Source: Streptococcus constellatus
GTDB taxonomy: Bacteria > Bacillota > Bacilli > Lactobacillales > Streptococcaceae
Length of the DNA: 64,000 nt
Assembly: GCF_902167705.1 (NCBI RefSeq)
Contig: NZ_CABHMZ010000003.1
Span: forward strand, 151,773 to 215,772
Direction of reading: 5' to 3'
Shown here: one piece after another, positions 17,645 to 25,829 of the stretch
How the letters are laid out: every line of letters starts with the position of its first letter
Position numbering within the stretch: the stretch's first letter is position 1
Notes under the pieces: generated by a model
Seen by the model: the letters and a program-made list of their open reading frames with translations, nothing else
Told to the model about the DNA's origin: nothing
The model's database searches: none
Position numbers and translations under genes: made by a program

Positions 17645-18352
17645 ATGAGAAAGAAGAAATTGAAAAAAAGAGTTTTAATAATTCTGGCTTTGGTGGCTGC
17701 TGCTTTATTGGTTAGTGCAGTTTTATCTAAGCAAGTTCACCCAGCTAGTGCCAATGACGAGACTTACCAACGCCCGTTGACTCAAACAGAAGTGTTCATT
17801 TCACAAATTGGTGAAACTGCTCGTCAATTGGGACAAGAAAATGATTTGTATGCTTCGGTTATGATTGCACAAGCCATTCTGGAAAGTAATTCTGGACGTT
17901 CTGCTTTATCAGCTGCTCCTCATCATAATTTGTTTGGTATCAAAGGAAAATATGCTGGGCAATCAGCAACAATGGCTACACTAGAAGATGACGGGCAAGG
18001 AAATACTTATAATATCAATGCAGAATTTAGATCCTATCCAAGTTATTTTGAATCTTTACAAGATTATGTGGCAATTTTAAAACATAGCCGTTACACTTAT
18101 GCTTGGAAGGGTAATACGACCAGCTATATGAATGCGACAGCCGCTTTGACAGGTGTTTATGCGACGGATACAAGTTATAATGTTAAGTTGAATAATTTGA
18201 TTCAACAATATAATTTGACACAATACGATGTACCAAATGTGCAAGCAACCAATGTTGCAACGACTAACAAAGTTTACAATCCTTATCGCCAACAATACAC
18301 AACGCAAGAAGTGTTAGATTTGGATGTTGCTTGGGCAAATCGTCATCAATAA
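17645..18352 (+). CDS. Secreted or membrane-tethered glucosaminidase-type autolysin
   Basis: A 235-residue protein with a very basic N-terminus and one hydrophobic segment (residues ~9-27), then a mannosyl-glycoprotein endo-beta-N-acetylglucosaminidase domain. The glutamate in AQAILESNSGRS is the probable catalytic acid; HHNLFGIKG and YPSYFESLQDY are family hallmarks. There is no wall-binding repeat domain, so it is either a membrane-tethered or a small secreted hydrolase. A TG-T-TATAAT extended -10 lies upstream. Single gene with its own terminator. Confidence 0.82.
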   Translation: MRKKKLKKRVLIILALVAAALLVSAVLSKQVHPASANDETYQRPLTQTEVFISQIGETARQLGQENDLYASVMIAQAILESNSGRSALSAAPHHNLFGIKGKYAGQSATMATLEDDGQGNTYNINAEFRSYPSYFESLQDYVAILKHSRYTYAWKGNTTSYMNATAALTGVYATDTSYNVKLNNLIQQYNLTQYDVPNVQATNVATTNKVYNPYRQQYTTQEVLDLDVAWANRHQ

Positions 18353-18367
18353 TATTGCATATTGAGG

Positions 18368-18402
18368 AGAGATTGGGATAAAAATCCTAATCTCTTTTTG
18401 TT
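18368..18402 (+). terminator. Rho-independent terminator
   Basis: A 12-bp stem (18368-18379 with 18384-18395, one wobble), then TTTTTG. Confidence 0.82.
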
Positions 18403-18522
18403 TACTATTAAATAAAAAGTCTGTTGAAGCATTCTATAAAGAAAACGCTTCCTAAATCGGAAAGTTTGTGATATAATGAGCATGTTGTTTTTGCGACAAT
18501 AAGGACAAAAAGGAAGATGAAA

Positions 18523-19320
18523 ATGACAGAATCATTATTTATTGCAAAAATTGAATATGCGTGTCACAAAAAAGAAGAGTTATTTAACGGAAGTAAAATG
18601 AAATATGCAATTCGTTCGATGTATGCAGGAGCATTTCTGACATTGAGTACAGCGGCAGGTGTTATCGCAGCAGATGTAATGAATGGGCTTGTTTCAGGGG
18701 CTGGTCGCTTTGTTTTTCCGTTTATTTTTGCTTGGGGACTGATTTACATTCTCTTTTTAAATGCTGAATTAACCACTTCAAATATGATGTATTTAACGGC
18801 AGGAACGTTTTTAAAGAAGATAAATTGGAAAAAGGCTTTGCTCATTTTACTATATTGTACATTTTTTAATTTGGTAGGTGCTCTTTTTGTTGGTTTTCTC
18901 TTTAATCAAACCAGTGCATTTACTCACCTCACATCAAATGGTTTTCTTGCTGGAATAGCAGAGCATAAATTGTCTCGCCCTAATCAGCTCGTCATTTTTG
19001 AAGGGATTATTGCAAATATCTTTGTTAATATTGCGATTTTGTCTTATTTACTGTTGAAAAATTCAACTGCAAAAATTTTGATTGTTATTTCTGCCATTTA
19101 TATGTTTGTTTTTTTGACCAACGAGCACTTGGCAGCTAATTTTGCATCATTTTCTTTAGTGGCTTTTAATAAAATAGCTGGGCAAATTGAAGTTTTCAAT
19201 CTTTCAAATATTTTACGGCATTTTAGCGTTACTTTTTTAGCTAATTGGATTGGCGGAGGACTTTTGATTGGTCTGCCTTACGCTTTTCTGAATCGAGATG
19301 AAGATACTTATGTAGATTGA
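18523..19320 (+). CDS. Formate/nitrite transporter (FNT) family channel
   Basis: A 265-residue membrane protein with six hydrophobic helices in FNT order. NAELTTSNMMYLTAG corresponds to the conserved second-repeat FNT motif, and the region near residues 30-50 (YAGAFLTLSTAAGV) to the first pore helix. FNT channels pass formate, nitrite, lactate or hydrosulfide; the substrate cannot be read from sequence. Start 18523 is preferred over 18517 because AAGGA at 18510-18514 is correctly spaced for it. A TGA-TATAAT extended -10 is upstream. Confidence 0.8.
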   Translation: MTESLFIAKIEYACHKKEELFNGSKMKYAIRSMYAGAFLTLSTAAGVIAADVMNGLVSGAGRFVFPFIFAWGLIYILFLNAELTTSNMMYLTAGTFLKKINWKKALLILLYCTFFNLVGALFVGFLFNQTSAFTHLTSNGFLAGIAEHKLSRPNQLVIFEGIIANIFVNIAILSYLLLKNSTAKILIVISAIYMFVFLTNEHLAANFASFSLVAFNKIAGQIEVFNLSNILRHFSVTFLANWIGGGLLIGLPYAFLNRDEDTYVD

Positions 19321-19362
19321 AACTAGACTGTTTATACATAAAAATATATGTTTACAAAAAAG

Positions 19363-19407
19363 CAAATAAAAAGAAGGGAAACGTTTCTCTTCTTTTTATT
19401 TGTTTTA
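19363..19407 (+). terminator. Strong terminator
   Basis: A 14-bp perfect stem (19363-19376 with 19389-19402) continues inward to an AACGTT centre and is followed by TTTT. Confidence 0.88.
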
Positions 19408-19534
19408 AATTTAAATCTGTTGTCACACTAAGACAAAAGATATTCGGTCTCAGTTTACTGTATCCGCTAACAAATCGCAGAGAAGGCTATATTATGATAA
19501 AATAGAACTAGTTTTGTATAAGAAAAGAGATTTC

Positions 19535-21280
19535 ATGAAAGATTTATTGAAATATTTTAAGGGTTATATCAAAGAATCCTTGTTAGGACCGCTGTTTAAA
19601 TTGTTAGAAGCTAGTTTTGAATTATTGGTGCCAATTTTGATTGCAACGATTGTTGACCAAACAATCCCTAAAAAAGATAGCACGCATCTTTATACCATGG
19701 TCTTTTTACTGGTTATCCTAGCATCGTTTGGTGTTGTCGTGGCGATTATTGCTCAATATTATTCCTCAAAAGCAGCGGTAGGTTTTACACGTCAATTAAC
19801 CAAAGATTTATATCAAAAAATTATGCGTTTGCCAAAAGCTAATCGAGATAACTTGACGACATCTAGTCTGGTCACTCGTTTGACAAGCGATACTTATCAA
19901 ATTCAGACCGGTATCAATCAATTTCTTCGTCTTTTTTTGCGTGCGCCGATTATTGTTTTTGGCTCGATTATCATGGCATTTTTGATTAGTCCAAGTATTA
20001 CGCTATGGTTTTTGCTCATGGTTGTCATCCTAACTGGTATTATCTATATCATGTCACGCTTGGTAAATCCGCTTTACGCTAAAATTCGCCAAATTACAGA
20101 TAAAATTGTCAATATGACACGCCAACAACTGCAAGGTATGCGTGTTATCCGTGCCTTTGGGCAAACAAATAAAGAAATTCATGAGTTTAGAGATACCAAT
20201 GAAATCTATAAAACCTGGCAGATAAAAACAGGAGTTTGGTCCAGCTTGATTAGCCCGTTGACTTTTTTAGTGGTAAATAGCACATTGGTCATGGTTATTT
20301 GGCATGGGAATCTAGCTATTGGACAGAATTTACTGACGCAAGGGAAATTAGTTGCTTTGGTCAATTACCTTTTGCAAATTTTGATAGAACTGTTGAAATT
20401 AGCTATGCTCGTCACTTCTTTGAATCAAAGTTACATCAGCGCTGGACGAATCCAAGAAGTCTTTGAACAGGAAGAGGAAGATGTGTTAGCAGAACTGCTA
20501 AATACACATTCTGTTGGCGCTCAATCTATTTCTGCTGAAAATGTTACCTTTACCTATCCACAAGCTGCTAGTCCAGCTTTGGAAAATATTTCGTTTGATT
20601 TGCTATCTGGTCAGACTTTGGGCGTGATTGGAGGAACAGGCTCAGGGAAATCAACTTTAGTGCAACTCTTAGCGCATTTGTATACGATTGATGCTGGTCA
20701 GTTGACTATTTTCAAAAATGGTCGAAGCCCTCGAAATCTGAAAGAATGGCGCACTTGGATGAGCTTGGTACCGCAAAAAGCAGAATTGTTTCGCGGAACG
20801 ATTCGCTCAAACTTGTCGCTGGGTCTGGAAGATGAGGTGACGGACGAACAACTCTGGTGGGCTCTTGACGTTGCGCAAGCTAGTGACTTTGTACGGGAAA
20901 AAGAAGGTCAGCTAGATGCAGTGGTAGAAACTTTTGGTCGGAATTTTTCCGGTGGTCAACGACAACGGTTGACGATTGCGCGAGCGATCTTACAAAAAGT
21001 ACCTTTTCTTGTGCTGGATGATTCCACTTCGGCACTTGATTATTTAACAGAAGCCAAACTATTACAAGCGATTAAAGAACAATTAAAGAGCACGAGTTTG
21101 ATTTTAATTTCTCAACGAACCAATAGCTTGCGGGCAGCCGATCAAATACTTGTCTTAGATAAGGGTCGGCAGGTAGCTCTTGGTGCACATGAAGATTTGC
21201 TTCAAACGAGCGCTATTTATCGAGAAATTCATCTCTCACAACATAGTAAGGAGGAAAAGCATGAAAACGAGGTATTCTAA
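19535..21280 (+). CDS. Heterodimeric ABC exporter, subunit with degenerate catalytic site
   Basis: A 581-residue half-transporter: six-helix exporter domain (residues ~1-310) and ATPase domain. Walker A is GGTGSGKST and the signature FSGGQRQR, but Walker B ends LVLDDSTSALD, with aspartate replacing the catalytic glutamate. That is typical of the degenerate partner in LmrCD/PatAB/BmrCD-type drug exporters. The start at 19535 is set by the AAGAGA ribosome site; a TTG seven codons upstream has none. The gene overlaps its partner by 20 bp. Substrate is unknown; multidrug efflux is the family norm. Confidence 0.85.
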   Translation: MKDLLKYFKGYIKESLLGPLFKLLEASFELLVPILIATIVDQTIPKKDSTHLYTMVFLLVILASFGVVVAIIAQYYSSKAAVGFTRQLTKDLYQKIMRLPKANRDNLTTSSLVTRLTSDTYQIQTGINQFLRLFLRAPIIVFGSIIMAFLISPSITLWFLLMVVILTGIIYIMSRLVNPLYAKIRQITDKIVNMTRQQLQGMRVIRAFGQTNKEIHEFRDTNEIYKTWQIKTGVWSSLISPLTFLVVNSTLVMVIWHGNLAIGQNLLTQGKLVALVNYLLQILIELLKLAMLVTSLNQSYISAGRIQEVFEQEEEDVLAELLNTHSVGAQSISAENVTFTYPQAASPALENISFDLLSGQTLGVIGGTGSGKSTLVQLLAHLYTIDAGQLTIFKNGRSPRNLKEWRTWMSLVPQKAELFRGTIRSNLSLGLEDEVTDEQLWWALDVAQASDFVREKEGQLDAVVETFGRNFSGGQRQRLTIARAILQKVPFLVLDDSTSALDYLTEAKLLQAIKEQLKSTSLILISQRTNSLRAADQILVLDKGRQVALGAHEDLLQTSAIYREIHLSQHSKEEKHENEVF

Positions 21281-23009
21281 AAGTGGTCTGAAACGCCTTG
21301 CAAGTGATTTATTGCAGCAGCAATGGCTTTTCCTACTAGCTACAATTGGAACGATTGTTCAGGTTGCCTTGACTATTTATTTGCCGATTTTGATTGGAAA
21401 TGCAGTTGATAGTGTTCTACTTCCCGATGCAAGTCAGCATTTGCTTCCAATTCTTTCTAAAATGGGTCTGGTGATTGTTGCCAATACAGCGATTCAGTGG
21501 CTCAATCCTTTAATCTATAATCAGTTGATTTATAGCTATAGTCGGAAACTTCGGGATGCTGTCATTCAAAAAATTCATCGTCTTCCCTTAGCTTATCTTG
21601 ATCGTCAAGGGAGTGGTGATTTAGTAAGCCGTTTGACGACAGACGTGGAGCAGCTAAATAATGGTCTGCTTATGGTTTTCAATCAGTTTTTTGTAGGCGT
21701 GTTGACTATTCTTGTAACGATTGTGACAATGGCAAGTATTGACTTTTTCATGATGATATTAGTCTTGCTTTTAACCCCTTTATCTATGCTGATTGCTCGG
21801 TTTATTGCCCGTAAAAGCTACAAGCTGTTTCAAAAACAAACGACGGCACGGGGGCTTCAAACACAACTGATTGAAGAAAGTCTCTCTCAAGAAAGTTTGA
21901 TTCAAAGTTTTAATGCTCAAGAGCAGTTCATTGAGGATTTTACAAAAGGCAATGAGAGCTATGCGGATTACTCTCAAGAAGCGATTTTTTATTCCTCTAC
22001 TGTTAATCCAGCAACGCGCTTTGTGAATGCTCTTATTTATGCCATTGTTGTAGGATTTGGTGCAGTTCGTATCATCAATGGCTCCAGCTTTACGGTCGGA
22101 CAATTAGTGACTTTTTTAAATTATGTCAACCAATACACCAAGCCTTTCAACGATATTTCGTCTGTTATGGCTGAACTACAAAGCGCCCTTGCTTGTGCAG
22201 AGCGCTTGTACATGATTTTAGATGAAAAAGAAGTTGTGGAAACTGGGAAAGAAGAACTTACGAGTGAGGCAGTACGGGGAGCGATTCGTTTTGAACATGT
22301 CCGTTTTGGTTATGAAAAAAATAACCCCTTGATTCACGATTTAAATATGACCATTCAAGCAGGAAGCAAAGTTGCTATTGTCGGTCCAACTGGTGCTGGA
22401 AAATCGACTTTAATCAATCTCCTCATGTGCTTTTATAATGTAGATGCGGGTAAGATTAAGCTAGACGACATAGATATTACAGACTACACCAGAGTCTCAT
22501 TTCGCCAGCAGTTTGGTATGGTTTTACAGGAAACATGGCTGAAGACAGCGACGATTCATGAAAATATTGCTTTTGGGCGACCAGAAGCGAGCCGAGAAGA
22601 AGTAGTTGCAGCAGCTAAAGCTGCGAATGCTCATTTCTTTATTCAGCAATTGCCAAATAGCTATGATACCTATCTAGCAGATGCAGGGGATTCTTTGTCC
22701 CAAGGACAACGCCAGCTATTGACCATTGCGCGTGTTTTTCTAGCAGTTCCAAAAATTTTGATTTTGGATGAGGCTACTTCCTCTATTGATACGCGGACTG
22801 AAGTGCTTATTCAGGAGGCTTTTAATAAGCTAATGGTAGGACGAACCAGTTTTATTATTGCTCATCGCTTGTCTACTATTCAGAATGCAGATATCATTTT
22901 AGTGCTTGTTGACGGAGATATTGTGGAACATGGCAGTCATCAAGAGCTGATGCAAGCAAAAGGCGTTTATTACCAAATGCAGACAGCTCAAGGGAGCTTG
23001 GCTGTTTAG
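21261..23009 (+). CDS. Heterodimeric ABC exporter, catalytically competent subunit
   Basis: A 582-residue half-transporter with six-helix exporter and ATPase domains. Walker A is GPTGAGKST and Walker B ILILDEATSSID, with the catalytic glutamate intact. Its signature is LSQGQRQ rather than LSGGQ. Thus Walker B of the first subunit and the signature of this one together form the degenerate ATP site, and the reverse pair forms the working site, exactly as in asymmetric exporters. AAGGAGG lies 6 bp before ATG 21261. Confidence 0.87.
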   Translation: MKTRYSKSGLKRLASDLLQQQWLFLLATIGTIVQVALTIYLPILIGNAVDSVLLPDASQHLLPILSKMGLVIVANTAIQWLNPLIYNQLIYSYSRKLRDAVIQKIHRLPLAYLDRQGSGDLVSRLTTDVEQLNNGLLMVFNQFFVGVLTILVTIVTMASIDFFMMILVLLLTPLSMLIARFIARKSYKLFQKQTTARGLQTQLIEESLSQESLIQSFNAQEQFIEDFTKGNESYADYSQEAIFYSSTVNPATRFVNALIYAIVVGFGAVRIINGSSFTVGQLVTFLNYVNQYTKPFNDISSVMAELQSALACAERLYMILDEKEVVETGKEELTSEAVRGAIRFEHVRFGYEKNNPLIHDLNMTIQAGSKVAIVGPTGAGKSTLINLLMCFYNVDAGKIKLDDIDITDYTRVSFRQQFGMVLQETWLKTATIHENIAFGRPEASREEVVAAAKAANAHFFIQQLPNSYDTYLADAGDSLSQGQRQLLTIARVFLAVPKILILDEATSSIDTRTEVLIQEAFNKLMVGRTSFIIAHRLSTIQNADIILVLVDGDIVEHGSHQELMQAKGVYYQMQTAQGSLAV

Positions 23010-23018
23010 AGAACAAAT

Positions 23019-24554
23019 TTATAGCTGTTCATTTCTGGCTTGCTCTAGTCCTGTTTCGGTCAAGCGATAGATTTTTTGACAGATTTCTTTTAGAAAAGTA
23101 CGATCATGTGAAACGGTAATGATAGCGCCGCTATAGTCTGTAAAAAGTTTTCGTACTTGTGGCTGCGAAGTGGGGGAAAAGTTGCGTGTCGGCTCATCTA
23201 GCAACAAGACATTTGCTTGCTCTAATACCATTTTTAGAAGGAGTAATTTGGCCTTTTGTCCGCCAGATAGTTGAGAAACGGGATGTTGTACTTCATTGCG
23301 CGTGAATTGCAGACTGGCTAGGTGCGTGAGGATTTTTTCTCGCTCAATAGCCTCTCCTGTGGATGTTAGAAAATCTATTGGAGAATCGGCTTCGTTCAAC
23401 ATATCCTGATAATTTTGAGGCATATATCCTAGTGTAATGTCTCTTTTATTTTGCAATAGATTTCGTAGTTCTTTGAGAAAAGTAGATTTACCGACACCAT
23501 TTTCACCAATAATCCCAATCTTTTCCTGCCCTAAGAGTTCAAAATTTATATTTTTGGCTAAGGTACGTTCCCCTACCTTCAAACACATCTGTTCGAGAAT
23601 GACTACTCTTTTTGCAGATGGCAGAGGAGTGATAGTAGAAAATTGTAGATTGATAGTATCTGCCTGTGTAGGTAATTCTGTTATCTTGGCGCCTTCTCGT
23701 TCAAAACGTTTTTCTTGCGAGAGGACATTTTTCATTTTTTTAGCCACTAATCTTCCAGCCGTGCTATCATGGGTGTTGCGCAGCACATGCTCTACACTTT
23801 GCTTGACACGACGATGTTTTTCCATTGTTTTTTCATATTCTTCGCGTTCTTTTCTTGCGTTTTTAGTTTGCTTTTCAAATGCAGCTTGTCGTTGCTGGCT
23901 GTAATGTTCATAATCAAGATTCTGTACGGTCGTCCGAGCTTCTTGCTTTTTCTTAACCAATTCCAAATGTACGATTTTTGTCGCTGCATGACTTAAAAGA
24001 CTTTCATCATGTGAAACAAACATAACTGTTTGAGGTGTATTTTGAAGAAAATTTTCCAGCCAAATCAGAGTATCTATGTCTAAATCATTGGAAGGTTCAT
24101 CTAAAAAGAGCAGGTCACAAGAACTGGACAATTGTTTCAGTAACTGAACTTTCACAATTTCACCGCCAGATAGAGTTGCTAATATTTGCTGACTAGTAAA
24201 ACGTTGACTGTCGAAATGTAATTCTTGAGCAAAGCGATAAAGTTTGCTGTAATCTAAATCTATGTTCAAATCTCCAAAGAAATAGTCGTTGAGGGAGAGT
24301 TTTCTTTCATTTTCAGGCAAAGTTTGGGGCAAATAAGCATAACGATGATAGTTTTTCTGAATTTCTCCTCTATAACTAACATAGTCTGAAACAAGTGCAT
24401 CATTCATAAGTAGCTTGAGAAGAGTAGATTTTCCATTCCCTTCCTCCCCGATAATGGCGATTTTATCGCCTGCATTGACCGTGAGTGATAAATCGCTGAC
24501 TAAGTCTTTCAAGTCTTTTAAATGGGTAATAGTTAAATGTCGAATTTGTAGCAT
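23019..24554 (-). CDS. ABC-F family ribosome-protection-type ATPase
   Basis: A 511-residue protein with two ABC ATPase domains and no membrane helices. Domain 1 has EEGNGKST, LSGGE and LLFLDEPSNDLD; domain 2 has GENGVGKST, LSGGQ and VLLLDEPTRNFS. Between them lies a charged coiled linker (residues ~205-290, rich in K/E/R), the segment that reaches the peptidyl-transferase centre in antibiotic-resistance ABC-F proteins. It is close in layout to the Lsa/Msr/Vga type, but drug specificity is not predictable. A leader with a mini-ORF and a terminator/antiterminator pair precedes it, which is typical of inducible members. Confidence 0.85.
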   Translation of the reverse strand: MLQIRHLTITHLKDLKDLVSDLSLTVNAGDKIAIIGEEGNGKSTLLKLLMNDALVSDYVSYRGEIQKNYHRYAYLPQTLPENERKLSLNDYFFGDLNIDLDYSKLYRFAQELHFDSQRFTSQQILATLSGGEIVKVQLLKQLSSSCDLLFLDEPSNDLDIDTLIWLENFLQNTPQTVMFVSHDESLLSHAATKIVHLELVKKKQEARTTVQNLDYEHYSQQRQAAFEKQTKNARKEREEYEKTMEKHRRVKQSVEHVLRNTHDSTAGRLVAKKMKNVLSQEKRFEREGAKITELPTQADTINLQFSTITPLPSAKRVVILEQMCLKVGERTLAKNINFELLGQEKIGIIGENGVGKSTFLKELRNLLQNKRDITLGYMPQNYQDMLNEADSPIDFLTSTGEAIEREKILTHLASLQFTRNEVQHPVSQLSGGQKAKLLLLKMVLEQANVLLLDEPTRNFSPTSQPQVRKLFTDYSGAIITVSHDRTFLKEICQKIYRLTETGLEQARNEQL

Positions 24555-24590
24555 ACAAGTCTCCTTTTGATGTTCGTTGTTATTTTAGGG

Positions 24591-24628
24591 CTAAGAAAAA
24601 CAGCCCTATTTTATCTAGTAGAGCTGTT
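24591..24628 (-). terminator. Leader terminator (attenuator) upstream of the ABC-F gene
   Basis: On the minus strand, AACAGCTCTA (24628-24619) pairs with TAGGGCTGTT (24608-24599) with one wobble, followed by TTTTTCTT. It lies 37 bp before the ABC-F start codon, with no gene between it and the upstream promoter. The loop side of its 5' arm (24622-24610) is perfectly complementary over 13 bp to an earlier leader segment (24757-24745), so an alternative antiterminator fold exists. Confidence 0.8.
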
Positions 24629-24764
24629 CTTGTTTTTGGATTGCCAACAAACATTGCAAAACGGAGTAGTCTGCAACGAATAAATTATTATTGAGAAGTT
24701 TGAAAAAATTCTTTTATAAAAATAGGCAAGAGCATGACAAAAAATCTACTAGATAAAGTTTCCT

Positions 24765-24788
24765 TTAAGCAATAGATTTCTTGTACAT
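24765..24788 (-). CDS. Leader peptide MYKKSIA of the ABC-F attenuator
   Basis: A seven-codon ORF read on the minus strand, with the strong ribosome site GGAGGTAAGGAGT directly upstream (24803-24791). It ends 7 bases before the segment that can form the antiterminator. Position, size and ribosome site match leader peptides that sense ribosome-stalling antibiotics. Only this arrangement supports it; the peptide itself has no similarity I know. Confidence 0.6.
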   Translation of the reverse strand: MYKKSIA

Positions 24789-24819
24789 AGACTCCTTACC
24801 TCCGAATTTTACTGATTTT

Positions 24820-24848
24820 AGTGTAGCAAAAAAGATATAAAATGTCAA
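24820..24848 (-). promoter_or_regulatory. Promoter of the ABC-F leader transcript
   Basis: TTGACA (24848-24843), 17-bp spacer, TACACT (24825-24820) on the minus strand. It predicts a leader of about 255 nt before the ABC-F start. Confidence 0.7.
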
Positions 24849-24904
24849 AAGGATACCAAGACAAAAGTTTGTCACTAAGAATAAATGGAATGAAAGTGCA
24901 AAAA

Positions 24905-25080
24905 GGGAGTGGGACAAAAATTGATATTTCGTAAGGAATCGATTTTGTTGTCCCACCCCGCAAGGTTGAGTAAGTCTGTAAAAGCTGATAGATCAGCGCA
25001 TTAAAGACCACTCAACTACTGCGTTATTGAGTTTTATTCTAGAAAGTAAACGAGTCTGGAACATTTTTGTCCCAGACTCG
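24905..25080. repeat. Structured intergenic repeat with nested inverted repeats
   Basis: Three inverted repeats follow one another: GTGGGACAAAA/TTTTGTTGTCCCAC (24909-24956), GTTGAGT/ACTCAAC (24965-25016), and CGAGTCTGG/CCAGACTCG (25051-25080). The last sits directly behind the glnQ stop on the minus strand and can terminate it. The GTGGGACAAAAAT and GTCTGG-ACA wording recurs between streptococcal genes as I remember it, so this is probably a dispersed intergenic element rather than unique sequence. Confidence 0.55.
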
Positions 25081-25088
25081 AAGTAGTA

Positions 25089-25829
25089 TTACACGTTCAA
25101 AACTTTATCTAGGAAGTCTTTGAGGCGTGGGTGTTGTGGATTGTCAAAGATTTGGTCAGGTTTGCCGTCTTCTAAGAATTCTCCGTTAGCTGTAAAGATG
25201 ACACGGTTGGCTACTTGACGAGCAAATCCCATTTCATGAGTCACGATAATCATGGTCATGCCTTGCTTGGCCAATTCTTTCATAACATTGAGAACATCTC
25301 CGACCATTTCGGGGTCAAGAGCGGAAGTCGGTTCGTCAAAGAGCATAATATCAGGACTCATAGCAAGTCCACGTGCGATCGCCACACGTTGTTTTTGTCC
25401 GCCTGAGAGACTATCTGGCATGGCATCAGCCTTATCAGATAAACCGACTTTTTCTAATAGTTCCATACCAAGTTTTTCCGCTTCGGTCTGTGTCATTCGC
25501 TTGTGTTCGACAGGTGCAAAGGTGATATTTTCCAAAACGGTCATGTGAGGGAAGAGATTGAAATGTTGGAAAACCATGCCGATATTTTCACGAACCAAGT
25601 CGACATCTGTTTTTTTGTCAGTTAGGTCGAAACCGTCCACGGTAATAGAGCCACTTGTAACTTCTTCAAGCAGGTTTAGGCTACGTAGAAAAGTTGATTT
25701 TCCGGAACCAGAAGGGCCGATGATGCAGACCACATCTCCTTCGTAGAATTTCGTTGTAATTCCTTTTAGAACTTCATTTTCCCCGTAGTATTTATGTAAA
25801 TCATTGACATCAATTTTTAATTTAGCCAT
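25089..25829 (-). CDS. glnQ: Amino-acid ABC transporter ATPase (GlnQ)
   Basis: A 246-residue polar amino-acid transport ATPase. Walker A is GPSGSGKST, the signature LSGGQKQR and Walker [31 protein letters not shown] is the Q-loop typical of glutamine/arginine systems. Its start overlaps the stop of the fused receptor-permease by one base, so the two form one operon. It powers uptake of glutamine or a similar amino acid. Confidence 0.92.
   Translation of the reverse strand: MAKLKIDVNDLHKYYGENEVLKGITTKFYEGDVVCIIGPSGSGKSTFLRSLNLLEEVTSGSITVDGFDLTDKKTDVDLVRENIGMVFQHFNLFPHMTVLENITFAPVEHKRMTQTEAEKLGMELLEKVGLSDKADAMPDSLSGGQKQRVAIARGLAMSPDIMLFDEPTSALDPEMVGDVLNVMKELAKQGMTMIIVTHEMGFARQVANRVIFTANGEFLEDGKPDQIFDNPQHPRLKDFLDKVLNV

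Noticed and set aside
23437..23904. 155-codon ORF antisense to the ABC-F gene
   Set aside because: No ribosome site or family similarity; it is the complement of a well-supported coding sequence.
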